64,000 bases of DNA, from positions 18,363,019 through 18,427,018 of the forward strand of contig NC_058504.1 in NCBI RefSeq assembly GCF_020382885.2, given 5' to 3'. Position 1 is the first letter of the stretch. Every line of letters begins with the position of its first letter. This stretch comes from Scatophagus argus (Eukaryota > Chordata > Actinopteri > Scatophagidae). The notes under the pieces were generated by a model, which had not been told where the DNA came from, ran no database searches, and was given only the letters and a program-made list of their open reading frames with translations. Positions 52,371 to 64,000 of this stretch are shown here, piece after piece. Position numbers and translations under genes: made by a program.

Positions 52371-55300
52371 TTGTGGTCTGAGCTGCTTTGTTCTGTCACA
52401 AAATGCACCACAAGCTTCTGTCTGTTATTCATGAGAAAAGTGCTAATAATTAAGGCAACACTCAAAAGTATGATAATCATAAGTGAAGCAGTAAGATTGT
52501 GGAACTTTTGCTGTTACAGAATGACACACTGAATTGCCTTTGTTTTAGTGAGGCAGAGTGTGGTTTTTTCCTGCTTCACTTTATGTTGAAACCATTGAAA
52601 TGTTTAGCTGTGACATGCTAAGACTTACTTGAGTTAAGTCTTAAGTTAGGCTGTAGCAGCGATGCCTAATTGTACTGTATCAAGTAAGGGAGTGTGTCAT
52701 TGCTGATGAATTCAACTTTTCATTTGCAATGACAGGACTGCGTTATGTCATCAAGTATTACACAGTTTCACTTTAAAAGGTTGGCTCTCCTAAACAACAA
52801 ACAAGACTAGGGCTTTTACTCGGGACTTTTCTGGGACATCAAGTGTTTTGTGTCCTATCTTGTCATTGTGTCTTTACATAAAGGAGACAAGCTTTGTATT
52901 AAGAAATGGCTGCAGGAAGCAAGACAAATGACTTCTGAAACAAAAACAGTGTAGGAAATCCCACAAAAGAACTCACTTGATGATACAAATCTACTGCTGA
53001 CCGCTTCCCTCGGACCAATCAGGGTAGTATTGGCTCAGTTACCTTGAAAAAAAACTTGAAAATGTGTAATAACCAGAGCTGAACTGAATGTGGGAACGTG
53101 GCTCAGAACTGAGCACTTTGCATTACGCATGGACATTTGATCCATTGTTAAAACAAAAATAATCATAATAATGAAATATTTTATGGTGAGATAGAAGGAA
53201 TCGAGAGAAACTGCTTTCTGCACTGTTTTCTTTTGTGTCCTACACCCCTTTAAGTGAAATGCAAAGTGCATTAGCCACCGCTAGATGGTAACACTGTCCT
53301 TCATGAGAAGTTGTGAGACAGCGTCCCTCAGTGGGTCTGTGCCCTACCCTCAAATGATCAGTCTCGCCTGCTTTTATTTCTGTCTCCTCAACCCCCCACT
53401 CCCCTGGGAGTGTGAGCTCCTCTAACCAGTGGTGTGTAAAAAAGAATCGTGTGTGTGTGTGTCAGAGCTGTCATGACCAGACAACAGACGAAGGGGATCT
53501 AGGGAGGAAAGCAGATGGATTGAGGCACGAGGACAGCTCCCATCAATGCACACACAGAAACAACACACACACACACACACACACACTAGCCTATGGAACA
53601 GCTGTCCTTCTCGTGCAACTGTCTGACTCAGTGTCCTCTCTCTCCCTCTCTCTCTCCCTCTCTCTTCTTTCTCCCGGATTAGATGCATTTTGTAGCCGGC
53701 CTGGGAGCTGAGAGGTAAACAGCAGGGCTAATTGTTTTGACATACTGCTCTTTGTTTTGGCCTCCTGGTGCTAATCAACCACTTGGCTAATAAGTCTGCC
53801 TGGCAAAGAAATCACAACTATGTTTAGGCTGCGAGGAAACAAAAATAAAAGGACAGGTGCTGCAGTCATAGTTGCAGCCTGTACTTGCTCGTCATCCAGA
53901 GTTCCCACAGTGCTGCTGTGGCTGGGTAGCGCCCCGCTCAGGTGTGAATCTATTTATCCTCATTAACGAGCGTCTCCCCAAAGTCAGCCAATTAACACGC
54001 TGCTCCTAATGAAGCCATTTGCTGTCAGATGAGGTAGAGGCAGCACTTGTCATCGGTTCACTGTGTGTGTATGTGTGTGTGTGTGTATCCACTCTTGCTG
54101 CTAATAAAAGCAAGAGAATTAATGGAGTGAGCGTGTGTGATAATGAGTTAATGTGGAACAAGCAGGACGAGCAGTGATCAGCCCTCTGTCTCAAATGAAG
54201 ATATCAGACACAGTGATTTACTCTCAGAGCCATAAACAGGCCTTTCTCCTCACATATACCATCCGCTTGTCTGGTTTGTGTGTGTGTGTGTGTGTGTATA
54301 TAATAGACACACTGGCAGGGTGAGTGAAATGGCAGAAGCTCCTTTCTAAACAGCTACTTGGCTCTGTAGTTTGTGAAATAAGACCTCTTGACTGCATGTG
54401 TGCAGCCATGTGTGACCACCTCATCAAAGTCTGCAGGAGCATCAGCCTCAGAATCACAAACTGTAGATGTCACTCACAGTTCCTTAATAGAGTTATCATA
54501 CGGCACAACCTTAATATGGTTTTAATTGTCGGAGTAATTGCACAGACACAACTGCCACAGCTTCAGCAGAGGAGTACAATGATGGGGGAAGCTGTTTCAC
54601 TGACACCATTTTAATATTTATTTAATTGTTTAACAGTGACTGAACATGGAATCTTGAATTTTTTTATTTATTTATTTATTTTTTGAGAAGCTGCATTAAT
54701 CTCAGGAAGTGAGGAAGACTACATTAAAACAGAATTTCAGTTTTTCTATTCATGATGATTCCTCCAGATTTTCATATTGGGAACCCCTTGGAGCACAGGC
54801 TACACCCCCACCCCCAGGATACCAGAACTGAGAAGGTAAAATTGATTTTATGTGATGCATTTAATCATATTGCAGATTCTTCCTTCATTCCTCTTCTTCT
54901 TCTACAACCCTTCCACTCTGCTTTCTTTTCTCCTCTGCTCTCAGTTGCAGTTACTCTGCAGCTGATACACTGTCAGCGCCAACAGCGGTTCTCTGCCCTC
55001 CAGTGATCTGTTATCAAGTTTAGTTACGTTCACTTTGAAGTTGTGTCAGTACTCTGAGGAGGCATGGCTGACTCCACTTTTAAGTGCATAACAGAAAATA
55101 TGATGAACCAGTGTGCAAATGCTCGCTGTTATAAGGTTGAAAAATGTTTCCAAAAAAAATGTTTGTACAATTGAAGGCATGCAAATTGTGTACCAAAAAA
55201 AATTTGTCAAAGCAAATGAAAACATCTCTCAGGCCAAACCACTGAACGTCACTGTTCTCTGACTTTAGGATGTGGTGTTTGGGAGTTGGCAGTCTTTAAC

Positions 55301-55823
55301 AGGACGTCCTGTATGTATCTGCTGTGTATTGCTGTAGGACAACATGTGTACCTTTTTATCTGCATATGAACACTGTGCTACTTTAGTGCATGGTGTGCTG
55401 CTATTTAACTGCGAAGTCGATTCTCAGTGTATGTGCACTGGAGGCTTTAAGTTTCCACATCACATTTATGTAAACTGAATACTGGACCAGGATTCGCCTC
55501 CAAACTGTTTGTGATGTCACAAATTGCACTCATAGACTCCGCCTCTTAAAATCAGATTTTCACTTTTGAACTGAAAACCTGAGATTTTCGACTATGAGTG
55601 TCAAGCCATCCTTATAGTGTCCGACTCTGCACACACGTCATTCTACACAGTGAAGCTCAGACATTCATATGTAGGAACAAGAAGAGAAACTAATGTCACT
55701 TTATTATATCTTAACATATTAAAAGATATAAAATATAGTAACATATTTTACAAGAAAATATTTTACTCATCCGTTTGTTTATCTATTAAATACATGTTTT
55801 TGTGATTATTTTAGTAATTAGAG

Positions 55824-55875
<52 letters not shown>

Positions 55876-58340
55876 TTGTTTGTTTGTTTGTTTTTGTTTT
55901 TGTAATCTCAGTGATGTGTCTAAATGAATAAGGTTTAGGCACTGATTCCCAACCTGGGGACAACACCTCCACAGTCTGAAGGATCACAACAGGATTATTA
56001 ACAGGATATAAAAATACTAAATAAATGAAATGCAATAAAACATATTGTTTTTCTGCTACACAACTGAATTACTCTAGATACATACATATATCAGAAGGGC
56101 TGTCATTTCTGACCTTTGCAAATATTTTGGAGGCCAGATTCAGTTGAAAATAAAGTGGTATAAAGTTGATCATTTTGTAAACTTACAGTAAAAGATGAGA
56201 CAGAATCGGTAACATCCAAAAGTCATACAAACATGAGGCCAACTCGCAGCTGATATTAATTATTCCCATGTATGCACTCTCTTGTGTGGTTTGCTGTTTC
56301 GATCCTGTCTTTGGTACAGCATCGAGGCTGCAGTCGTCTGCTCTCCCACTTTCTAATTAAAGAGATATGTGATGTCGAATGTCCTCTCTTTGACCTTCCG
56401 AGATGCCAGTTTTACTGCAAACACTACATCAGTGCCTCAAAAACTTTTTTTCTGCTTTCTCGGAAAATTTATGCTGCCCTGCTTTAAAGTTATCGCTCTT
56501 TAATTCCTAATGTGTTTTATTCACTTTATTGACCTTCAGAGATTTTTTTTTCAGGAAAAATAACACTATTAATAAAAGCTTTTGAAAACAATTTATTTAG
56601 AAGAATGGTAACCCCCCCCCCCCACTTTTTCTTTACACTTTTGACTTCTTAACTTTCAACCAAAGTCTTTGAAACAGGATACAGAATAAATTCAAAGAGA
56701 ACAGAAGGTTTGAGATGAGATGCAATTATGAAAAAGGTGTGAGTCAGCTGGTCCCATTATCCTCTGCCAGTAAACAAACCGCTCATCCTACAAACTGCTA
56801 CTGCACGAGTCACGACTGCTGCTTCTCTGCTGCTGTCCTGTCTGATAATCAGGCCACTCTTACTCAGGATCTGATTCAGAGACTCATTTATCTGCTGGTG
56901 CAAAGCCGAGTCATCCGACCTCAAGCATTTGGAAAAATAATTACCTGAAGTTCATCATTAAATGCCTCTGAAATATACTTCTGTCTTGCACCTGTTATAT
57001 TTTTCTTTCTGCCCTTTACTCTGCTTTCCAAGTCAATCATTTTTTCCCTAGTGATGTATTCATGTGGAGGTATCAGTTATTCTTTAAAGACTTAGATGGA
57101 GGGTGCCAGTAGAGTTTCTTTTTTTTTTTTTTTTTAATCCTGAAGCAGTGTGTGGTGGTAGAGGCTCAAGGATACTGCAGTGCTGCTCTGGACCTTGGCT
57201 TGCTTTGCTTGTTTGCTCGGCTGCTGGCTCCTCCACCATCCAGGGGCACCCCCCCACCCCCAAAATCAGGGATTATTTCAAACTAAAATAGATGGATGGA
57301 ATCAATCAGCCATGGTTTTACTTTTCTCTTCTTGAACATAACCACCCTCTTTCACCTCCACCCTCACACCCTTTTCTCCCTCTCCCCCAGTCTCTCTCTG
57401 TGTCTCCCCCACCCCCCTCTCAGGGCTGCAGACTGAGGAGATGCATAAATTCATACACATTAGTATTCCAGTCAGGCTCTCCATTTCAAGGCAAGGCCTA
57501 GCACGCTTCCGCCTCTCCTCCTCTCCTCTCTCCCCTCCTTCACTCTCCCTCTATTTTTGAATCATTTAAGCAGCGCTGCATCTATAGGCCTACTTATTTC
57601 CAAACCATCCCTAAATTATTTTTAGGCATTATGATTTTTTTTTAGGAATATAGCTCTATTTTGCCCTTGCATTGCCAATTATACGCAGCTGTAGTCTTTG
57701 AAATGAGATTCATCTGCTTCTGATTGTGTCTGTCTGAGTGTGTGTGTGTGTGTATGTGTGTGTGTGTACGTGTGTGTGTGTATGTCATTGTGTTTTGCTG
57801 TTAGGCCCAGCGGCCCAGGCGATAAATCACGCATGTCTGATTGAGGAGGGCAGAGGGCCCGGACAATAACATTTCAGTGGAACTGCTGCAGAAAGTGTCT
57901 CAGTCTGCTGTGATCCGTAGAGCCTGCAGACCTGCAGCCAAGGTCCTGTTGAGCCACTGGATATTTTACAGCTGTTGTGACAGACAGACTCCGGCATGAA
58001 AAAGGGTGAAAAACTTGGAAAAAGTTACCTTTGACGTGACATTGAAACTGAGTGAAGGTTAAGCTGCTTAAGCATAGCTGCATGTGTGTATAAATACATA
58101 ATGGAGCATAATATTCTCTTAAGCTAAATTATACTTTAATTTAAATTGAACCCATCTTTAAATTACATATGAATCTAAAGGGATTACTGAATAAAGAAAA
58201 TTAATTATATATTTTAGTTATTGCTATTTCAATAATAATAATAATAATGATAATAATATTGTAGGTTTTTAAGCCTGCTTCTAAATATTCAAATTAATTC
58301 ATCAGAAGTTGAATTCTGTTTTGGAGAGTGAGCAGTTGTA
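52371..58340. other. rps6ka6-pou3f4 intergenic interval
   Basis: No gene was recognised. It holds (CA)n at 53562-53586, a CT-rich tract at 53635-53670 and a TAAT-rich stretch at 53690-54190. Further tracts are (GT)n at 54277-54297, (TTTA)n at 54660-54681 and (TA)n then (TTTG)n at 55824-55900. A C-run is at 56612-56623, a T-run at 57118-57135 and (GT)n at 57739-57781. An octamer ATGCAAAT lies at 55179-55186. In other vertebrates the flank of pou3f4 is rich in enhancers. Confidence 0.5.
53690..54190. promoter_or_regulatory. candidate enhancer with clustered homeodomain-type TAAT sites
   Basis: TAAT/ATTA cores occur at about 53729 (CTAATTG), 53772, 53788, 53962, 53990 (AATTAA) and 54006 (CTAATGA), in sequence that is not low-complexity and has no open frame. 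This texture is typical of conserved developmental enhancers near pou3f4. Conservation itself was not tested. Confidence 0.35.
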
Positions 58341-58351
58341 GCAAGAAATCG

Positions 58352-58376
58352 TTTATTACAACATACATAGTTTATT
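58352..58376 (-). promoter_or_regulatory. pou3f4: possible pou3f4 polyadenylation signals
   Basis: TTTATT at 58352-58357 and 58371-58376 read AATAAA on the minus strand, 1.15-1.18 kb past the pou3f4 stop. The AT-rich 58380-59528 interval would then be the 3' UTR. Other AATAAA-like words exist nearby, so the true end is open. Confidence 0.35.
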
Positions 58377-58915
58377 TCAAAACATAATACAAGCTTTATA
58401 CTGAAAATAAATAATTACTCGAGCTGTCATCGAAATTTGGAATAAAACCGCCGAAACAGTTCAATCTTACTGAAAATATTGTTGTTGTTTTTTTTTCTTT
58501 TCTTTTTTATACATTGCTAATTAAGTGCATGGATAACTAAGAGCATTTGTTTAAATTAATGACTTCAAAAGGGTATTATATAAAACTGTACAATATTCGA
58601 AAAAAAATACTTAAGAAATAAACCAATAACAGGAGTATTTAAGATTATAAAATTTTGATACTGAACGTACAATAAAATTATAGGCAGGTGGATAGCGTCG
58701 TCAACCCCACTTTCTATTTTCGGCTCTGTTTCAGAGTCCACACAGTTTATATGGTCGAAGATGATTGAAATCAAATAAATGAATTTATAAATAGCTGTAA
58801 CTGTGTGTGGCTTCATAAGTTACAGGCCATAAGGGAGGAATTTAATAAAAAAAAAACCCTCCAAGTGCTATTATGTTGGTAGCAATACCCCTACAACTGG
58901 AAACGATGGCCTATG

Positions 58916-58929
58916 TTTGCATATGCAAA
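58916..58929. promoter_or_regulatory. palindromic POU-dimer-like site
   Basis: TTTGCATATGCAAA is a perfect 14-bp palindrome. Its core TGCATATGCA fits the MORE-type element bound by POU-factor homodimers. It lies about 600 bp past the pou3f4 stop codon, in the 3' UTR or just beyond. Confidence 0.4.
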
Positions 58930-59528
58930 AAAAATAATAATAATAATGATAATAATAATTACAGATCTGCTACGAGTATGTTACAAAATAATGAATGTAA
59001 ATAGGATAAACATGGTATAAGCCCGAGGGAAGCATGAGGTGGACTGTAAAATGGCCTCTGGTGCTGCAACAAATCAATTCAAGAAAAGTGATAGTATTAT
59101 TTGTTTCACTCCGCTGATCGTAAAACAGAAACAAAGAGTGCGAGAGAAGCCCAAACAAATCAAAACAAAACATCAGTCCCATCTTATCGTTATTATCGAG
59201 CGGATGAGAAGTGGTGACACAAACCAAAGGCGCTGGCAGGTTATTAGGCACATTTTGTATTTATATATCCGTGATGTAGAAAAGAATTTGGCGGGCTCCA
59301 AAGGTAATCTGAAATGTGACGTTTGATATGCCGCTATAGAATAATGCCCTCATGACAGTTAGAAAATGACGAAGGCTGAACAGGTATCACTGTTGTTGTT
59401 ATTGTCGCGTTTCAGTGCTGGAGGCGTCTGAATGAGTCTGTACCGGGACAGGCGCGGGGGCTGGGAGGTGCCACCGCGCGCCCCTGCGCTCGAGAGTCTG
59501 TGCCGGGGGATTCCTCCCGGTACTTCGG

Positions 59529-60620
59529 TCAGAGATCGTGGCACGAGGAGGCGTCTCCCGCGCTCCCGCTGTGAGAATAGGGTCCCTCGTGCGGCGGCGG
59601 CTCTCCCGGTGGCGTCATGCGCTTCTCCTTCTGCCTCCGGTTGCAGAACCACACGCGCACCACCTCCTTCTCCAGCTGCAGCGTGTCCGCCAGCGAACTG
59701 ATCTCCGGCGCGGACGGTTTGGGACACTTGAGAAAGTGCGTCTCCAGAACCCCCTTCACGCTGACCTCGATGGATGTCCTCTTCTTCCTCTTCCTCCCCT
59801 GAGCTGCTATCTTGTCTATACTGCTAGAGCTGCCTGTGGACGAGTCTGCCTCCTCCAGCCACTTGTTCAGCAGCGGCTTGAGTTTGCACATGTTTTTAAA
59901 GCTCAGCTGCAGAGCCTCGAACCTGCAGATGGTGGTTTGGGAAAACACGTTACCGTACAGCGTGCCCAGAGCCAAGCCCACGTCCGCCTGCGTAAAGCCC
60001 AGCTTGATTCTCCGCTGTTTGAACTGCTTGGCAAAGTGCTCCAGCTCGTCCGAAGTCGGCGTCTCCTCGTCGGAGTGGTCGTGGCAGTGATGCCCGCCGA
60101 GGTCGCTGTGCTCGGGGCTGAGTGTGTCCCTGAGGCCCGGGTGCATGCCTTGGCCCTGTGGGTTGGGTGAAGGTGTGAGGCCACCGTGGTCCAGCATGCC
60201 GTTGACAGTGAAGCCCGTCTGGGAGTAGATGTTCATTTGCTGTCCGCTGGTGATGGAGGAGTTGTGGGACACCGGAGTTCCCCAGGCTCCCCCAGGGTGG
60301 TTGCCATGGTTGTTGTGATGAGGGGAGTGATGCGCTACGTGCGGGGAGCGGTGATGGATGATGCCAAGCTGCAGGTCCTCTCGACCTGGTTTAACGTCCT
60401 GCTGCTCCATGGAAGCAGACCAGGGGCTGCCCTCCGATAGGCTGCTCGCCCACTGGTGCCCGAGGGGGTGTCCGTTGCTCTGGACGCTCTGCAGATAGTC
60501 ACTCTGGAGGAGTTTCTGGTGTCCTCTGTAAGGGCTAGCAGGCTGCATGGCCTGGCTGTCCGGGTGGATCATGGGACTGGAGCTGAGCAGGGTGTAGGGG
60601 CTGGAGGCAGCTGTAGCCAT
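59529..60620 (-). CDS. pou3f4: POU3F4 (Brn-4), class III POU transcription factor, complete single exon
   Basis: A nuclear transcription factor of neural tube and inner ear; the human gene underlies X-linked deafness DFNX2. One uninterrupted frame of 363 residues (human 361) opens [15 protein letters not shown] and ends SCHDL. Residues 184-258 are the POU-specific domain ([55 protein letters not shown]). A 20-residue linker is followed by the POU homeodomain at about 276-335, with recognition helix [14 protein letters not shown] at 321-334. The N-terminal part has a His-rich run ([18 protein letters not shown]), and QSDYLQ and [14 protein letters not shown] are conserved with human POU3F4 and not with POU3F1-3. 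No intron is needed, as in all class III POU genes. It faces rps6ka6 tail to tail. Confidence 0.97.
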   Translation of the reverse strand: MATAASSPYTLLSSSPMIHPDSQAMQPASPYRGHQKLLQSDYLQSVQSNGHPLGHQWASSLSEGSPWSASMEQQDVKPGREDLQLGIIHHRSPHVAHHSPHHNNHGNHPGGAWGTPVSHNSSITSGQQMNIYSQTGFTVNGMLDHGGLTPSPNPQGQGMHPGLRDTLSPEHSDLGGHHCHDHSDEETPTSDELEHFAKQFKQRRIKLGFTQADVGLALGTLYGNVFSQTTICRFEALQLSFKNMCKLKPLLNKWLEEADSSTGSSSSIDKIAAQGRKRKKRTSIEVSVKGVLETHFLKCPKPSAPEISSLADTLQLEKEVVRVWFCNRRQKEKRMTPPGEPPPHEGPYSHSGSAGDASSCHDL

Positions 60621-60800
60621 ACTGGCTGCTGAACCCCACTAGTGCTACTGAAGCGAGGGAGCCGCTCAGCCTCTGACATCTCCCTCTCACAGGAGTCTCG
60701 GCAGCAGCCTGGCATTGACTGACAGCCTCCACCACCACTCACAGACCGACTGAGGCTCAGTGACAACGCGCGTCGACCAATGACGGCGCAGATACCCGAA
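60621..60800 (-). promoter_or_regulatory. pou3f4: pou3f4 5' UTR and proximal promoter
   Basis: The sequence upstream of the ATG is GC-rich and contains ATTGG on the minus strand (CCAAT at 60777-60781 on plus). No TATA box is obvious at a sensible distance, so the start site stays open. Confidence 0.35.
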
Positions 60801-63800
60801 CCTCCGCCTCTGGAAGCAGGGCTGCGGGTAGGAAAGGGTTACGTGATGTCGAACCGGAAGTGAGTCGGAATGCTGGTCCAGTGGGTCTGGCCGTGGAGCG
60901 CAGTTCCTGTTTATTAATTAAAGTTTCCAGCTGATTTACGCACGTGTTTATTGCTGCTTCTGTCACCGTTGAGCGCGTGCGAAGGTGGAGATTAAAGCGC
61001 AATGGCATTTGTCAGACGTGCCAGCACTTAATTTAGAAGGATATAATCAAACCAAAAGCAGTTCTCACTGCGAATTATTAACTTTTAGAGAATGCTTCCT
61101 CCGGTGTTTATAGAATAAGCTTCTCAAGATAGCCTTTTACGCAAACGTGTTTTAGCAAAGGGCACCCGTACCCATTTTAGTTAAACAAAAATTATGCATG
61201 TCATGGGTTTATAACTGCAATTTGGTTTTTAAAATAGGATTTCTATAAGACATAAAAAAAATAATAAATTCCGTGACAGCACAATCTCACGCTTTTTGAT
61301 CCTACGTGTTGACCACCTGAAAACTTCAGAATTGTCACATTTTGTCAAAGAAGTGAGAAGTGTGTCCTCGTGCACTACACACCCATACTTCCGGTCTTTA
61401 AAAATCCCATCAGGTCCTCACAGCGATGAAAAAGATGTATCTGCATATCTGAGAGCTAACTTAGCTGCGTAATTATATTTTCCATTAGAAGACTGCATCC
61501 CGGCCTCCTTATTGGTTTGAAATTCCATTAAATATATTGCTCGAGCTCCCAGGTTAAGCTTGATTTAAATTTGCATACATTTTCATACATTTAGGAGAAA
61601 TAAAAGAAGGCTGCAGCCACCAGAAAGTCATTAAAGAGCGCTGAGCCCAGGAGCTGCTTGTGGGCACTGAGACAGAGAAGAGGCCGAAGCAGGTGAGCTG
61701 ACTGCGGGTTGGATGTGTGGACAGGGCCGCTGCAGGGTGGACAGGGCCTCGGCAGTCTGAGGAATGACAGACAGCGGCGGTAAGAGCAGGATAATAGCAG
61801 GACAGTCTCTAGCACATGCCTGTACTGGATGGGAAATAATTCAACAGAAGTTTGTTGCTTGTTATGTTCTTATTCTAATCCCAGCGTAGTGTTTTGTGTA
61901 AATTCCTCATGTAGTTTACTGTTTGAAATTTCATTAAGACTGAGTGAATATTTGATGCGAATGGCAGGGTTGTTCCAGTGGCCTCGTTTGCTTGAACTGG
62001 ATTGCTTCGTTTTAGTCGTTGCTGGATCAAATTATGCAGAGCTCCATGCAAAAAAAGAAGTTTTTTTCCCCCCACAATGGCAGCAGTTTATATCAGCAAA
62101 ATTCCAGTATTTCTTGTTTGCCATATTAAAAGACGCACGAAAGCGAATTGAATTTAGAGGATGAATTCTCCATATCAAGAGAAATGAATCTTACAAACTG
62201 ATTTGATTAAACGTGAGTCTGTATAGCCGATATTAACAAAATTCGAGGTTTTAATGTTGGCTTAACTCCACGCTCAGAATCTCGAAAAATATATTAAGCT
62301 TAATTTAAAAAAAAATAAAAATTGTCTCCTTACAAAAATAAAGTCTGCATTTTTGAGTGCATAAAGCAGACAGGAGAGGGACTTGGAGAGGGGGGTTGTA
62401 TTGCTCTCTATGGTCTAAGTTTCTAAGTGTAACAGATGCTTCTCTAGAAACGCTCCTTGTGCCGATTCCTTTTATTCTCATCAACATTTTTTTGCCGTCG
62501 AGTGCGTTTCCATAGCGAGGCGAATAAAAGGCAAATCCCCGCTCCGCGCCTCCAATAAAGAGCCCATTCACAGATAACCCGAGCCAGCCCTGCTACACTT
62601 ACACCATGCAGCACTGCAGACTCTCTCTCTCTCCACTGAGGTGCACATTACTGCTAAAGAGCACAAGCTAATGACTCATAATTTCTTTAATTTTGTCCTT
62701 ATAAAATAGCTGTTTATGGTTATTTGTCATATTTGTTTAGGCTATCGGCTTTTGGGTGTTTACTTGGCGGCTTTGATCTGTTGGATTTTATCTTCTGTTT
62801 CAGACTATTTGCTGTAGGCACAGCGGAGTAAATAAAACAAAAAAAAGATCTGTTAACTATGAATCTCCAGTAGGTGATATATTTCAGACAAAAATACATA
62901 CTCACAGGCCGTCCTTTTCCACTACGACACCACGTCGTGTCTTTCTATGGGTCAGCAACTTAAAATTTACATTACAAGCATTTAGTCATAAAAGTGTTTT
63001 TTATTTTTTTTAAAAAAAAGTAAATCTCGGCTGCAGGTTTGTCCCATGCTGTAATACAGGAATATTAGTGCGCATTAGTTTGGTTGTGTTGAATTTGTAG
63101 AAAACTCATGTTGGCCACATACTCACGTTTCCATAAGCGCAAACTAAGAGCAGGACAGAAACTGCACTAAGACTCTAATTTTCCAGGGGAGGTTCGGTGT
63201 GTCTGTCTTTCTCAATCTTTGCCACATTTTGATAGACTTTTACTGTGTTTTTTGCATCTTTATATTTCACTACTGAAGGAGCATACAAGACAATGCAGTT
63301 TTGCCAGTTTGTTTTTGAAGGCCTGTTTTATTTCTTTCTAAAAAAAAAAATCGTTTTCCTGCGAAAGTGTTGATGTGCAGCCCAGAGTCATATGTTTATT
63401 TATTTAGATGTATTTTTATTTGTTTGTTTGTTTTATTTGTATCTATTTTTTCCTGTTTCTTTACACTTTGTTTTCTTTTGCTTACGTCCTCTCCTGTCCG
63501 GCTCGCTGCCGCAGCCTATAGATAAATCATCCTCGGTCTGCCGTGGAGACAGCCTGAGGCCTCGGGGCGGGACCTGTCACTTGGTGTCATGACCTTTGAA
63601 AACTTTCCCCATGAAGTCTAAATCTCTGCTTCTGCGTGCCAGATATGGGCTCAGGTTAAACACTTTACGGCTGACACATATCAGGGTGTCCTTTGCCCTA
63701 ATTATCAGACCCCTAACGTGGGAAACGTACTCAATTTACCGGCCTTTAATCTTCTGATTATTAACAAGTCCTTCCGGTTAGAAATCCACTGCTCTTGTAG

Positions 63801-64000
63801 CCAACTTTTGGTTTGATTTTTGCTTTTTGACATAATCCTTCACGTCCCTCTGACTGGATGCTTCCTACTCCCTGACATGCGCCTCACACACACACACACA
63901 CACACTCCACAGGCTCCCAGACAGTAAAATCGATATTCCCATTAACCCGTGACGTCGCTAATAAAGGACAGCGACACCGTGTTTAAACAACACGGCCCTT
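60801..64000. other. pou3f4 upstream region, no gene seen
   Basis: No coding or RNA gene was recognised. An octamer ATTTGCAT is at 61569-61576. Sequence at 62440-62660 and 63490-63960 is complex and enhancer-like. Simple tracts are the TTTG/TTTA mix at 63393-63440 and (CA)n at 63888-63905. Confidence 0.5.
61569..61576 (-). promoter_or_regulatory. octamer motif upstream of pou3f4
   Basis: ATTTGCAT is the exact reverse complement of the POU octamer ATGCAAAT. It lies about 950 bp upstream of the pou3f4 start codon. Autoregulation is possible but only inferred. Confidence 0.4.

Noticed and set aside
53277..53291. Third CTCF-like site (ACCGCTAGATGGTAA)
   Set aside because: Two to three constrained positions differ from the core, so it is weaker than the two sites reported.
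59538..60170. 210-codon open frame antisense to pou3f4
   Set aside because: It is a shadow of the GC-rich pou3f4 coding sequence. The minus-strand frame encodes a complete POU domain and explains the openness.

Overview
The window is a piece of a ray-finned (teleost) fish nuclear chromosome. Its genes have vertebrate exon-intron structure with GT-AG splice sites. They sit in fairly compact introns full of (CA)n/(GT)n, (GA)n and (TA)n microsatellites, and the interspersed repeats are of fish type: a tRNA-derived SINE with a (GGAT)n tail, a LINE 3' end, a Tc1-like DNA transposon and a foldback MITE. No species is named because the sequence alone does not identify one.

Four protein genes can be supported. 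(1) Positions 1-26347, minus strand: the 5' half of a cnksr2-type scaffold gene. Eight coding exons encode the first 270 residues (SAM, CRIC and the start of PDZ), and the gene runs off the left edge. (2) 30820-36100, plus strand: hdx, a complete 9-exon two-homeodomain gene (772 codons), with a probable 5' exon at 30382-30543 and a promoter near 28.55-28.7 kb. (3) 37418-51244, plus strand: rps6ka6 (RSK4), a complete 22-exon, 727-residue double kinase, followed by a 3' UTR ending near 52.37 kb. (4) 59529-60620, minus strand: pou3f4, a complete single-exon class III POU transcription factor of 363 residues.

cnksr2 and hdx are head to head across about 2-4 kb. hdx and rps6ka6 follow each other in the same direction about 1.1 kb apart. 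rps6ka6 and pou3f4 are tail to tail across about 7 kb. The hdx/rps6ka6/pou3f4 order and orientation match human Xq21, so this is an old conserved block. The cnksr2 gene beside an RSK gene recalls the human Xp22 CNKSR2/RPS6KA3 region and points to a shared ancestral segment. cnksr2 and rps6ka6 both belong to Ras-Raf-MAPK signalling (scaffold and ERK-activated kinase); hdx and pou3f4 are homeodomain transcription factors.

Non-coding highlights are two 5'-truncated retro-insertions with perfect target-site duplications (one nested in a LINE tail), a deleted Tc1-like element with terminal inverted repeats, CTCF-like motifs at 27.2 and 46.06 kb, a palindromic POU-dimer-like site just downstream of pou3f4, an octamer about 0.95 kb upstream of pou3f4, and TAAT-rich stretches that look like conserved enhancers. 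I saw no prokaryotic-style system, CRISPR array or viral gene. The window reads as an ordinary but informative developmental-gene neighbourhood.
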